Below are positions 35,060-44,201 of a stretch of DNA of 44,453 nt, piece after piece. The stretch's first letter is position 1. Each line of letters opens with the position of its first letter. The notes below the pieces were generated by a model, which saw only the letters and a list, made by a program, of their open reading frames with translations, searched no databases and had not been told where the DNA came from. This stretch comes from UBA11891 sp049890035 (GTDB taxonomy: Bacteria > Bacteroidota > Bacteroidia > Flavobacteriales > Flavobacteriaceae), in NCBI GenBank assembly GCA_049890035.1, contig JBMHCG010000023.1, positions 1-44,453 on the forward strand, written 5' to 3'. Made by a program: the position numbers and the translations under genes.

Positions 35060-35077
35060 GATATATTAATTTTTTGT

Positions 35078-35085
35078 CAAAATTA
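35078..35085 (-). promoter_or_regulatory. Candidate -7 element (TAATTTTG) for asnB
   Basis: A TAnnTTTG match on the minus strand, 19 bases before the asnB ATG, within very A+T-rich DNA that makes chance matches more likely. Confidence 0.4.
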
Positions 35086-35167
35086 TAATTTTAATGTAAA
35101 CTATAAATATATAATGTATAAATAGTTTATTTTTTAAATATTAAACTGATTAAAAATATAATTATTC

Positions 35168-35194
35168 AAAAAAAAAGTGACCCAAGGCCACTTT
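35168..35194 (-). terminator. Intrinsic terminator of the amidohydrolase gene
   Basis: AAAGTGACC (35174-35182) pairs with GGCCACTTT (35186-35194) around CAA, with one mismatch. On the minus strand a run of T follows. Confidence 0.75.
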
Positions 35195-35217
35195 ACATTG
35201 ATTTATAAAAGGAGTTT

Positions 35218-36861
35218 TTATTCTTTGTAACGCTTAGAATAAACAATATTTCCGTTTAGTATCGTTGCTATAACGCGCGTATTGTGCAATAAGCGGGTAT
35301 TGACTTCCATGATATCCCGGTCAAGAATTAAAAAATCTGCATTTTTACCCACTTCTATACTCCCCTTGACTTTATCTTCAAAATTTGCAAATGCAGCCCA
35401 ACGAGTCATCCCCTGTAGGGCACTGTATCGAGAAATTTTATTGTCCATTTGATAGCCTTCTTTTGGATAGCCTTTTAAGTCTTTTCGAGCAACGGCTGCA
35501 TAAAAAGTGTGAAAAGGATTCGCCGTTTCAACGGGAAAATCTGTCCCAAGCGTAAGCAAGCCGGCATTGTCCAATAATTTTCTGAAGGCGTATGCATTGG
35601 CTTCACGCTTCTCCCCAAGTCGATCTTTTGCCCAATACATGTCACTGGTGGCATGCAAAGGTTGAACCGAAGGAATAATTTTCTTACTAAACATTTCAAA
35701 ATCTTTTTCATCGACAACTTGCGCGTGCTCTATGCGCCAACGCGGGTCGCGAAGAAATCGTACTTCGTTTATATACGCCTGAATAACGGCTTGGTTCGCT
35801 GCATCTCCAATAGCGTGCGTATTCATCTGAAAGGGTGTTTTGGCGATTCGTGCAGCTAAGGCTTTAAGGGAATCCAGATCTGTAATAAATTTTCCACGAT
35901 GACCTGGGGCATCGGAATAGGGTTTAATCAGGGCGGCACCTCGGGAACCCAAAGCCCCGTCGGCATACACTTTTATGGAACGAACATTTAAAAAATCTGT
36001 TGAATATATTCCTTTGTTGAGGTAGTAGTCTAGATCTTCTGGCTGGTTGCCAACCATGGCATAAACGCGCATCTTGAGAGCATCGATTCGCTGAAGACTA
36101 TCAATTAATTGAATATCTTCTCTGCTGGCACCTGCTTCTGTAACCGTGGTAAGTCCAAATTTGAAACAAACCTCCTGAGCAGCCAAAAGCGCATCCGCTT
36201 TTTGTTCCGTTGTATAATCCGGTAATGCATCAAAAACCCGTTGCATAGGAGTATCGATTAAAACACCAGTGGGTTTTCCATTTTCCAAGACCACAGTTCC
36301 CCCTTCCATTTCAGTACTGGCAGTTATTCCAGCAAGATCCAATGCTTTTTGATTAACTAATAAGGCATGACCGTCAATCCGTTTTAAAACGACGGGGGTA
36401 TCGGGGTACTGTTCATCCAATTTTCTTTTGGTAGGGTATTGTTGGTCTTCCCAATCATTTTGGTCCCATCCTCTCCCATAAATTACTTGAAGATTTTTTC
36501 CATCTGCATAGTCTTTTACCCGTTCCAGTACTTCTTCGAAACTTTTCGTGCCCTCCAATGGGGCTTGTTGCAAACTGAGCCCAAGTTGTAAAAAATGGCT
36601 ATGACCGTCAATCAATCCAGGAATAACGGCTAAACCTTGAGCATCAACAACACTTTTGGCATTGTATTTTTCAAGTATATTATTGTCTCCAACTTCAATG
36701 AATTTACCGTCCTTAACAGCGAAAGCAGCTACTTTGTCTAAATCTTTATTGACTGTGTAGACGGTTGCGTTATGTACAACCAAATCTGCTTTTGGCTGAC
36801 AGGAGGCAAGTACAATCAAACTACCAAATAAGACAAGCTTTCGAAGTATCATAGCGTACAT
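35218..36861 (-). CDS. Amidohydrolase-family (YtcJ-like) lipoprotein
   Basis: A 547-aa metal-dependent hydrolase of the amidohydrolase-3/YtcJ group with a lipoprotein signal (LASC near residue 21). Metal and active-site motifs are in order: DGHSHF near residue 86, IKVYADGALGSRG, NTHAIGD, RIEHAQVV and LGTDFP. The small beta-sandwich parts flank the barrel. The substrate is unknown; YtcJ-like proteins are usually annotated only as predicted amidohydrolases. It would sit in the periplasm, anchored by lipid. An alternative ATG three codons downstream is equally possible. Downstream of the barrel gene on the same strand. Confidence 0.85.
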   Translation of the reverse strand: MYAMILRKLVLFGSLIVLASCQPKADLVVHNATVYTVNKDLDKVAAFAVKDGKFIEVGDNNILEKYNAKSVVDAQGLAVIPGLIDGHSHFLQLGLSLQQAPLEGTKSFEEVLERVKDYADGKNLQVIYGRGWDQNDWEDQQYPTKRKLDEQYPDTPVVLKRIDGHALLVNQKALDLAGITASTEMEGGTVVLENGKPTGVLIDTPMQRVFDALPDYTTEQKADALLAAQEVCFKFGLTTVTEAGASREDIQLIDSLQRIDALKMRVYAMVGNQPEDLDYYLNKGIYSTDFLNVRSIKVYADGALGSRGAALIKPYSDAPGHRGKFITDLDSLKALAARIAKTPFQMNTHAIGDAANQAVIQAYINEVRFLRDPRWRIEHAQVVDEKDFEMFSKKIIPSVQPLHATSDMYWAKDRLGEKREANAYAFRKLLDNAGLLTLGTDFPVETANPFHTFYAAVARKDLKGYPKEGYQMDNKISRYSALQGMTRWAAFANFEDKVKGSIEVGKNADFLILDRDIMEVNTRLLHNTRVIATILNGNIVYSKRYKE

Positions 36862-36939
36862 GGAATTTAAAGCGCGAATTTATTGAAAATTAAAAGAAAA
36901 TGAAACGAACCCTTCATAAAAGTCATCAGTTGTTACTAC

Positions 36940-38703
36940 CTACAAGTTTAAATTTAGTTTATAACGTGCACCTACTAACACGAGATTTTGATTGAGAGGT
37001 ATGTAGGCCCATTGACTGGGTTGTGAACCAAAAACTGATCGGTATCGAGCAAAAACGTACCACTGCTCAAAAAGACGGTACGATATTTCAGTCTTGAGAT
37101 AGGAGACAGGAGAAAGGATTTCTTCTACAGGCTGGTTGAATTCAGGGTCTTGTTGTAATAAAACAGGTCGGTATGCACTGGAACGATTACCCAAAAAGTG
37201 GGCTGATACATACCACTTTAAATTGGGTGACAAGTGAATGGAACCAATCAGTTCTGCTTCTAAATCGGGAAGATTCCATGGTTGTGCTTCACGATCCATA
37301 GTGTAGGTGTTTTGCTGAAGATTGATTTGTACTTCACTTTCATTTTTGGTCTTGTAACGCAATCCTGCTATTACACCATATCTAGTAACTGTATCATAAA
37401 CCCAACCAAAAGCATTGGCCAAACGATAACCATTTTCAGTGACTTCAGGATCAAAGGCATAGCGTTGGAAAAGAGTAGCATTATCAGCATAACTATATTG
37501 GCCTGCTAGTTTGAACTCAACACCCGATTTGAAAAGAGTTGTAAAACCTAGTTCTCCGCTATATTTTTCATCTGTTGGACGCAATTCAATGGCCGGTGCA
37601 ACAAAAGGGTTCTGTTCGAATGCACTTTGGTATGAATTTAAACGGAGATTTCCTGACACTTTAATGTACGGTTGCATTTTTTTATTGGGATTGCTATACG
37701 CCATATAAATCTCTGGATATACATAAAGAGAGGGCACTCCCTCTACCCCTGTCTCAAGAAGATACTGGGCACTTGCTCCGAATTTGTATTTGAATTTTTT
37801 TCTAACATCTGCCAATTGAATTTTAACAGCTGCTTTGCTTTGGGGAAATTGTTGTTTTTCACGCAGAAAATAGGCCTGTTGGAATTCCGTTTGAAGAAAA
37901 TAAAATTCTGGCTGGATATCCAGAAAAGCATTGAATAACGAAATCCTAAAATTGGCCTTCACGGTTGCGGCTTGTTCGGTACTCCCAAAAAGATCACCAC
38001 TGTAGCGGACATCGGCATGGATTCGTTCCAGCCAGTTATCGTACCATTGCCAGTGGCTTTTTGCAGTTACACTAAAAAACTGTTGCTGAAAATCTAATAA
38101 ATCGTTGCGTAAAGGATCGTTTACCGTAGCGTCGTCTGGGTAAAGGCCATAATAATGGGAACCTATGGCATGGTATCCTAGTTGGTTGAATGCCGAAAAT
38201 TGAGAGGTGTTGAATGTATGCGTTGTAGCAACATCCGTTGAAGAACGCCTACTGGGTATCAAAACATCCGGCACATTGCCCTCTTGGTCAACAAACAGAT
38301 CCAGTCCCAGGGCTTGTTGGCTGTCCAAGGGTGCTCGGGCAGCAGCATCAATTAGGATTTGACCCAAATTCCCAAAACCCAAACTAACCTGGCTATTGGT
38401 ACTGGGTGCTTTGGTCGTTCGCTGTAGCTTTAATGGTGTCGCCTTATTGGGAACAAAAGTAGAGACCACCGCAATATCTTTGGCTTGGAATGTAAGGACT
38501 TTTGGGGGAGGAAGCAGAGCTTCGATATTAATCGATTCAGTATTGATCTTAAACGCATCTGAAAGGCTGGGCGTGTAGGATTTGGTAACCGTAACCTGTT
38601 GGGTACCCAAATAGTCTTCTTCTTGCTCTTGTCCCCAAAGGCTTGATCCCAGCAGAACAGATGAAAGGAGCAGAAAATGATAGGAATTCTTAATTTTTCT
38701 CAT
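36940..38703 (-). CDS. TonB-dependent-receptor-like beta-barrel protein
   Basis: A 587-aa outer-membrane protein with a signal peptide (MRKIKNSYHFLLLSSVLLGSSLWGQ). The early QQVTVTKSYTPSLSDAFKIN resembles the region near the TonB box and plug start of TonB-dependent receptors, but no full plug domain is evident. The rest shows many alternating amphipathic strands and ends in an aromatic-free 'GARYKLNLNL'. It is shorter than typical receptors (700-1000 aa). Its start overlaps the end of the TPR gene by 14 bases, so the two are probably coupled and may work together at the envelope. Function unknown. Confidence 0.75.
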   Translation of the reverse strand: MRKIKNSYHFLLLSSVLLGSSLWGQEQEEDYLGTQQVTVTKSYTPSLSDAFKINTESINIEALLPPPKVLTFQAKDIAVVSTFVPNKATPLKLQRTTKAPSTNSQVSLGFGNLGQILIDAAARAPLDSQQALGLDLFVDQEGNVPDVLIPSRRSSTDVATTHTFNTSQFSAFNQLGYHAIGSHYYGLYPDDATVNDPLRNDLLDFQQQFFSVTAKSHWQWYDNWLERIHADVRYSGDLFGSTEQAATVKANFRISLFNAFLDIQPEFYFLQTEFQQAYFLREKQQFPQSKAAVKIQLADVRKKFKYKFGASAQYLLETGVEGVPSLYVYPEIYMAYSNPNKKMQPYIKVSGNLRLNSYQSAFEQNPFVAPAIELRPTDEKYSGELGFTTLFKSGVEFKLAGQYSYADNATLFQRYAFDPEVTENGYRLANAFGWVYDTVTRYGVIAGLRYKTKNESEVQINLQQNTYTMDREAQPWNLPDLEAELIGSIHLSPNLKWYVSAHFLGNRSSAYRPVLLQQDPEFNQPVEEILSPVSYLKTEISYRLFEQWYVFARYRSVFGSQPSQWAYIPLNQNLVLVGARYKLNLNL

Positions 38704-41689
38704 CCGACTTTACACTTTCATTTTTTTCAGCTTCCTTTTGCTCTATTTGTTTTTTTAACAGCTGGGCTTGATTGACAATGTCTGGATATTTTTTGAAGTT
38801 TTCGATCAAAGACTCCAGTATGAATAACGCCTGGAAGGCATCGTCCAAACGTTCAAAATTGCGTGCCATTAAATACAAACTTTTTGCACTCCAATCGCCA
38901 GCACTACTGTATTGTTTGGCAATCTGGGCAATGGTTGTATTGGATTTTTCATATGCTTTGTCTCGGTGCTGCAAATAGGCTTTAAAATACAGGGCCTCTG
39001 CAGCCAAGCCATCTTTGGGTGCTTTTTCTAAAGCTGTGAAGGCTTTTTGCGCCCGTAGCGTGTCTTTTTGTGCTAAGGAAGCATGGGCTAGAATAGCGTA
39101 AGCATCCCATTTCACTTGGGTCGAAACGTTCGTCATTGAAAGCACTCTTTCACTTTGTTTGATGGCTTGCGTAAAATCATTCGTATCAAAATAAGCTTTC
39201 ATCAAATTAAAAGCTGCATAACGTTTGTTTTCATCAAAATTGGCAATGCTATCCAATTGTTTCCAAACTGGAATCGCCTCCCTTTTGCGTTCTGCATTGA
39301 CCAATGCCATAGCCGATCGTACAAGGGCTTTTTCAGTATACTCGTTGTTTGAGTCAATCACTTTTTGATAGGCATCGATGGCTTCTACCCATTGCTCTCC
39401 TTCAAAATATATTTCCCCCAAATAAAAATTTGCTGAGAGGCTGTTGGCGCCACTTGGATGGTCTTTTACATAATCGCTCAGAAGTTTTTTGGCTTGTTTT
39501 TTCTTATTATCCAAGAATTTTTTTTCTGCGGCGTCAAAAGCTGTTTGTTCTAATTCACTACTATTAAATCGCTGTATCCGATTGTCTTTGAGCCAACGTG
39601 AAAAATTAGCAACGCTACCCGACTCAACTGCTATTTCTCGAAGCGTATTCAAGCCTTGTTGAGCAACAGCCGACTTTGGATACAACAGCACCAGTTGCCG
39701 CATCAGTGCCGAGGATTCGGATAGCTTCTCTTGGTTGTATAAAATCAAGCCTTTATTGAGAAGTGCCCGAGGTGTGTAGGGGCTTTTCGGATAGGTTTGT
39801 AACAATTTGTCATAATTGGTAATGGCTTCTATGGTCTTACCGGTCCCTGCCTGGACACTGGCCAAAGCAAAAAGCGCGTCATCAACCAATTTGTGTCGGG
39901 TTTTGGAAGCGATTAACTTTTCAAGGTTTTCGATCTTTTGCGGATTCCGCCCCACAAAGCCATAGGATATCGCTTTTTGATACAAGGCATAACTCCCTTT
40001 TGCCGGGTTGTTCTTGATGGCCTTGTTATAGTTTTCCATGGCGGGCCAATACCGTTTGTTGGCAAAGTATGCATCACCCAAGCGCAGATAAAGATCCCGA
40101 CGGGCATCACGGGCCAATTCTTTGATTTGCTTGATTTGTTTTTCAAAAACTTCAATGGCTTCAGGATAATTTTTCAGTTTGAAAAAAGCATACCCCTGAT
40201 TGTAATAAAAGGATTTCCACTCCTCTGCCTGAGTAGCAAAATTTGATTTTTCAAAATCTTCGTACAGCATCAAGGCTTGTTCAAAGTCATTGTACTGATA
40301 ATGGGCCTGGGCATTCCAAAACAGTGCACGCGTTTGCAACAAGCGATCATCGTTTTTCGAAGTGGCTTCTTTGAAATAGGATGTAGCCTCTCGATAGCTT
40401 CCCTGCTGAAAGGATTTTATTCCTTGCAAAAACAAAACTTTTTGCAATGTAGCACTATCCTTGAACACGCCGCCTTCATTCAACATTTCAATGGCTGCTT
40501 TGTAGTTCCCTAAAGTGGTGTACGAATCGATCAACAAACCCGCTATCAACTCCTGTTGGGGGTGATCCGGATAGTTGTCTTTAAACCGATTTAATACTTC
40601 TTGTGGCGTTTCATAGGGATTGCCCAATTGGTAACTCAGCTTGGCATATTGAAACAAGGCATCCTCGTTTACTTGGGGATCAAAAGTCATACTGGAAGCC
40701 GACCGAAATGCATTTCGAGCAGCAGTAGGTTGGTTAATCTTCAGATAACAATGCCCAAGAAAATAGTAGGCATTTTGTGCCAGGGCATCCTTTTTACCGA
40801 CGATCTTATTGAATTGAGCAACGGCAGCATCGTATTGTTCCAGATGATAATGGGTATAGCCCAGCTGATAGTAGTCTACATTGGACCATTTGTTATTTTT
40901 TCCTTCATATTGAAGTAAAAAGGGGAGTGCTTTTTTATATTCCTTCAGGTTGAAATAGCTTTCCCCCACAATCTTTGACAGCTCAGATTGATTGTCCGAA
41001 GTTTTGGCTAGCTCAGCTTCCCCCAATGCGATGGCTTGTTCAAAGCGACCCAGCTTAAAATTCATGTCTACTTTGAAATAGCCTAAGTCGTTTTGCTGTT
41101 TGGGATTGGATACTTTTCCAAACGACTGACTGGCCCCGTCATAGTCTTCCAACTGATACGCGATATGCCCCAAATAATAGTGTGCGTCTGATTCGTACTC
41201 CGGATTGTTTTTAACCTTCTCTAAAAGAGTTTGTGCCGATTTGTAGCGTTTCGTCAAAAATTCGGTGTATCCTTTTTTGAAGTAATATTTGGGCAACATC
41301 GGCTTGGCAACATCGCTTTCTTTTACTTTTCGAAACCACTTCAAAGAATAGCTGTATTTGCCATTGTCAAAATAATAATTAGCCAAATCGAAGGGGATAC
41401 TGACACCGTACCAACTCGTGGGAAAATCCAATAAAAAAGTTTTGAGTTTTTTTTCTGTACCAGGGGTATTCAAGCGAAGCGAGGCTGATAAAGTCTTGTA
41501 GGATTTTTCCTCCATCGATGATGGTGTATGACTTTTTTGGCTCAATTCCCATGCATTCCATGCGTTGGCATAAGCTGCTTGTTGATAAAATATTTGGGCA
41601 CGATCATAGGTATCAAAAGGATAAACAAAGGATTGTCCCCGAAGTGAAACCGATCCAAAAACAAAGAGCCAAACAAGAGCTTTTTTCAT
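38690..41689 (-). CDS. Large exported tetratricopeptide-repeat protein
   Basis: A protein of about 999 aa from the ATG at 41689, which gives a standard signal peptide (MKKALVWLFVFGSVSLRGQ). An ATG at 41707 is also possible. The whole mature part is a chain of TPR-type helix pairs (for example YYLGHIAYQLEDYDGASQSFGKV, YFLGHCYLKINQPTAARNAF, LYQKAISYGFVGRNPQKIE), with a charged tail (EQKEAEKNESVKSDEKN). It should be a periplasmic scaffold. The coupled barrel gene downstream suggests an envelope complex. The start region is close to, and divergent from, ftsE. Confidence 0.85.
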   Translation of the reverse strand: MKKALVWLFVFGSVSLRGQSFVYPFDTYDRAQIFYQQAAYANAWNAWELSQKSHTPSSMEEKSYKTLSASLRLNTPGTEKKLKTFLLDFPTSWYGVSIPFDLANYYFDNGKYSYSLKWFRKVKESDVAKPMLPKYYFKKGYTEFLTKRYKSAQTLLEKVKNNPEYESDAHYYLGHIAYQLEDYDGASQSFGKVSNPKQQNDLGYFKVDMNFKLGRFEQAIALGEAELAKTSDNQSELSKIVGESYFNLKEYKKALPFLLQYEGKNNKWSNVDYYQLGYTHYHLEQYDAAVAQFNKIVGKKDALAQNAYYFLGHCYLKINQPTAARNAFRSASSMTFDPQVNEDALFQYAKLSYQLGNPYETPQEVLNRFKDNYPDHPQQELIAGLLIDSYTTLGNYKAAIEMLNEGGVFKDSATLQKVLFLQGIKSFQQGSYREATSYFKEATSKNDDRLLQTRALFWNAQAHYQYNDFEQALMLYEDFEKSNFATQAEEWKSFYYNQGYAFFKLKNYPEAIEVFEKQIKQIKELARDARRDLYLRLGDAYFANKRYWPAMENYNKAIKNNPAKGSYALYQKAISYGFVGRNPQKIENLEKLIASKTRHKLVDDALFALASVQAGTGKTIEAITNYDKLLQTYPKSPYTPRALLNKGLILYNQEKLSESSALMRQLVLLYPKSAVAQQGLNTLREIAVESGSVANFSRWLKDNRIQRFNSSELEQTAFDAAEKKFLDNKKKQAKKLLSDYVKDHPSGANSLSANFYLGEIYFEGEQWVEAIDAYQKVIDSNNEYTEKALVRSAMALVNAERKREAIPVWKQLDSIANFDENKRYAAFNLMKAYFDTNDFTQAIKQSERVLSMTNVSTQVKWDAYAILAHASLAQKDTLRAQKAFTALEKAPKDGLAAEALYFKAYLQHRDKAYEKSNTTIAQIAKQYSSAGDWSAKSLYLMARNFERLDDAFQALFILESLIENFKKYPDIVNQAQLLKKQIEQKEAEKNESVKSDEKN

Positions 41690-41799
41690 CCTTTCAAAAA
41701 TACGCATCTTCAAAGGCAAATGCCTATCGTTTCATTTACTCGCATTTGAATTTATTCACAATGTTATCACCACTCCGAGAAACCCCTTATTTTTATACC

Positions 41800-42486
41800 A
41801 TGCAATCAGCCATTTTATCCCTTTCGCAAGCTACCATCGCCCAAGGCGAACGAACTGTACTAGACCATGTCAATATAGAAGTAGGTGCGGGTGAGTTTGT
41901 TTTTTTAATTGGTAAAACCGGAAGTGGAAAAAGCAGTCTTATCAAGACTTTGTACGGGGATTTAGCACTACAAAATGGGCAAGGCCAAATCGTTGGTTAC
42001 AATATTGCCCGCTTAAAAGACAAAGAAATTCCTCACTTAAGACGAAAACTGGGAGTCGTTTTTCAAGATTTCAAACTCCTCCCGGATCGGGATATTTTTG
42101 ACAATCTAAGCTTCGTTCTCAAGGTCACTGGGTGGAAAGACAAAAAGAAAATTCAGTCTCGTATCGACGAAGTTATGACCCAAGTAGGCGTCGATGTGAA
42201 TTTGCGTAAATATCCCTTTGAACTTTCTGGGGGAGAACAACAACGGATTGCCATTGCCCGTGCCCTTCTTAACGAACCCGAATTGATTATTGCCGATGAA
42301 CCTACTGGAAACCTGGATCCTGAAACCAGTCGGGAGATCATGACCCTCTTTAAAACCCTCCACGCCAAAGGCATGACCCTGCTGATGGCCACTCATGATT
42401 ACAACATGATCGTAAAATTCCCGGGACGCATCTTTCGTTGTGACGAGGGTACCGTCTATGAGGTGGTACAAAAGAAAGAAGGTTAA
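41800..42486 (+). CDS. ftsE: Cell-division ATP-binding protein FtsE
   Basis: A 228-aa ABC ATPase that with FtsX controls peptidoglycan hydrolases at the division site. Walker A IGKTGSGKSS, Q-loop VFQDFKLLPDR (typical of FtsE), signature LSGGEQQR, Walker B LIIADEPTGNLD and the H-loop (LMATHDY) are all present. The ATG at 41800 gives MQSAILSLSQATIAQ, where homologues begin; an upstream ATG at 41761 and a long open extension before it lie in the divergent TPR gene and its leader. No ftsX follows; the next gene is the broken recombinase. Confidence 0.9.
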   Translation: MQSAILSLSQATIAQGERTVLDHVNIEVGAGEFVFLIGKTGSGKSSLIKTLYGDLALQNGQGQIVGYNIARLKDKEIPHLRRKLGVVFQDFKLLPDRDIFDNLSFVLKVTGWKDKKKIQSRIDEVMTQVGVDVNLRKYPFELSGGEQQRIAIARALLNEPELIIADEPTGNLDPETSREIMTLFKTLHAKGMTLLMATHDYNMIVKFPGRIFRCDEGTVYEVVQKKEG

Positions 42487-42494
42487 TTGTTTTC

Positions 42495-43337
42495 TTAAAG
42501 CTGATCCAGTGGATTGGCAATATTTGCATTCGAAACCTGACAAATATGGGTATAAATTTCGGTTGTTTTAATGGAATTGTGCCCCTGTAATTCTTGTATG
42601 TGGCGAATATTCACCCCATTTTCTAATTGATGCGTTGCGTAAGAATGGCGTAATTTATGTGGGGTAACCTCCTTCATGATTAGCGCTTCTCGTGCATATT
42701 TTTTTGTCAACTGTTGTATGCTTTTAACGGAATATTGCCCACCATTTTGCCCTTCAAAAAGATAATTTTTGGGTCTAAAGGCCTTATAATAGGCACGCAG
42801 GTCAACCAAAAGTGACTTGGGAAGAGGAACCACCCTATCCTTTTTTCCTTTGGCATTACGCACCAAGATTCGCATGGCAGATGAGTCAATATCGACAATT
42901 TTAAGCGTTATAACTTCAGAAACAAGTAGGCCTCAGCCATAAAGGATTTTTAGTACGCACAGATGTTTAAGATTTTTACATGTCCCCAATAGTCGCCTTA
43001 CTTCTTCAGGGGTCAAATATTTGGGTAGGGTCTTTGCTTTTCGCTTGGGATACAGGACCGATAAATCTAATTGTCTGTTGTAGTGTAGTTGATAAAATTT
43101 GGTGATGGCAGCTAAAATCTGTCTTTGATAGGGCGGACTCATATTTTCTTTTTGCTGGAGGGAGGAAAGGTAGCGGGTGATTTTTGGAACACTAAGCAAT
43201 TCTAAATCCTGATGCATAAAATGCAACAAAAACTTGGCTAAAGCATTTTTATAGGTTTTTATACTGGCTGGCGCATAGCGCTGTAAACGCAATTTCGCAT
43301 CGAATTCAGCCAGAATGTTTTGGATATTGGGGCACAT
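42495..43337 (-). pseudogene. Tyrosine recombinase/integrase pseudogene (in-frame stop)
   Basis: Two open pieces in one frame: an N-terminal SAM-like core-binding domain (43337-42936) and a C-terminal catalytic domain (42932-42495), interrupted by a single TGA at 42935-42933. The site reads ILYG(stop)GLLVSE, where active enzymes have YGxGLRVSE, so the stop replaces the x residue and the first catalytic Arg has become Leu. The other catalytic residues remain: the beta-hairpin Lys (AKGKKDR), HKLRH, GH and Tyr in TTEIYTH. Intact length would be about 280 aa. The C-terminal PLDQL resembles the end of integron integrases, but the spacing before HKLRH leaves no room for their extra I2 segment. Convergent with ftsE, divergent from a cassette-like array. 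Confidence 0.88.
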
Positions 43338-43424
43338 CACATTCGCTTTTTAGAAATTGATATTTCCTTAAGATATACACTATTTTATTGATTTACGTGA
43401 CTTTATATGATCTCGTGAAAAATA

Positions 43425-43469
43425 AATATACGCTATAGATAAAAGGTGAATAAACGCAATACGTATATT
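43425..43469. repeat. Inverted repeat between the recombinase and the first array gene
   Basis: AATATACG (43425-43432) and CGTATATT (43462-43469) are perfect complements with 29 bases between. It lies in the control region between two divergent genes, where an operator or recombination site would be. The arms are A+T-rich and could occur by chance. Confidence 0.35.
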
Positions 43470-43497
43470 CAGAGGTTGTACATAATATAGACAGAGA

Positions 43498-44100
43498 ATG
43501 GAACAACTAATAAAAATTGGATTGCCGATATACTTTGTATTGTTCTTCGGAATTGCATTTGTACTGAAAAGTCTAATCGTTGCCGAAAAAATTGGGAAAA
43601 ATCCTTTAGTCTTGCCAAAGGATGATAGCGTTTATGGATTAATTGGGTTTTATTTTAAGTTGACAATGATGGGATTGTTCTGCTACACGATCATCTATTC
43701 ATTTGTGCCAATCAGTCGTGATTATTTATTACCAATCAGAATATCAGAAATCCAAAGCTTAAAATATGTTGGAATCGGAATTATGATTGTCGCCTTAATT
43801 TGGACTATAATAGCTCAAAACCATATGAAAGAATCGTGGCGAATTGGAATTGATGCTGAAATGAAAACAGAACTTATTACAAAAGGCTTATTTGGAATAT
43901 CAAGAAATCCTATTTTTTTGGGAATGATACTAAGTTTGATTGGATTATTTCTCCTGACACCAAATGCATGGACTTTGCTATTCATGATTTTGGGATATGT
44001 TTTAATTCAGATACAAATCAGACTCGAAGAAGATTTTTTAATTGAACAACACGGAAGCAACTACTTAGATTACAAAAAAAAAGTTAGACGATTAATATAA
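43498..44100 (+). CDS. Isoprenylcysteine carboxyl methyltransferase-like membrane protein
   Basis: A 200-aa protein with about five hydrophobic segments (about residues 6-28, 46-68, 88-106, 130-150, 152-168). The C-terminal region GIDAEMKTELITKGLFGISRNPIFLGM, then EEDFLIEQHGSNYLDYKKKVRR, is the conserved SAM-binding fold of the isoprenylcysteine methyltransferase/phospholipid methyltransferase family. Bacterial members are of unknown substrate. It is more A+T-rich than the core genes and is followed by an imperfect palindrome, as expected of a mobile cassette gene. Confidence 0.8.
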   Translation: MEQLIKIGLPIYFVLFFGIAFVLKSLIVAEKIGKNPLVLPKDDSVYGLIGFYFKLTMMGLFCYTIIYSFVPISRDYLLPIRISEIQSLKYVGIGIMIVALIWTIIAQNHMKESWRIGIDAEMKTELITKGLFGISRNPIFLGMILSLIGLFLLTPNAWTLLFMILGYVLIQIQIRLEEDFLIEQHGSNYLDYKKKVRRLI

Positions 44101-44107
44101 AGTACTA

Positions 44108-44178
44108 TCCACAACAAGGTATATGAAATCATAGCCGCCTTTGGCAGGCTACGCTTCATATACTCACCGTAGCTGCAA
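44108..44178. repeat. Imperfect palindrome between array genes, attC-like
   Basis: GTATATGAA (44119-44127) pairs with TTCATATAC (44155-44163). Inside, AGCC-GCC (44133-44139) pairs with GGC-A-GGCT (44143-44150), leaving a bulged A at 44146 and a TTT loop. Outside, CACAAC (44110-44115) faces GTAGCTG (44169-44175) with partial pairing. A long imperfect stem with unpaired bases, sitting between two small genes, resembles an integron attC site, but the canonical core sequences are not exact. Confidence 0.55.
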
Positions 44179-44201
44179 TATATCATAACCTTTAACGACG
44201 G

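Noticed and set aside
41518..41799. N-terminal extension of ftsE from an upstream ATG
   Set aside because: It lies within the divergent TPR gene and its leader, is not like any FtsE N-terminus, and the ATG at 41800 gives the expected start.
42933..42935. The TGA in the recombinase as selenocysteine or programmed readthrough
   Set aside because: The same motif has also lost the catalytic Arg, no SECIS-like hairpin was noticed after the TGA, and integrases are not selenoproteins. Simple decay is more likely.
42495..43337. Recombinase as a standard integron integrase IntI
   Set aside because: The distance between the beta-hairpin Lys and HKLRH leaves no room for the IntI-specific I2 segment. 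It is better called an XerC/D-like tyrosine recombinase in an integron-like setting.
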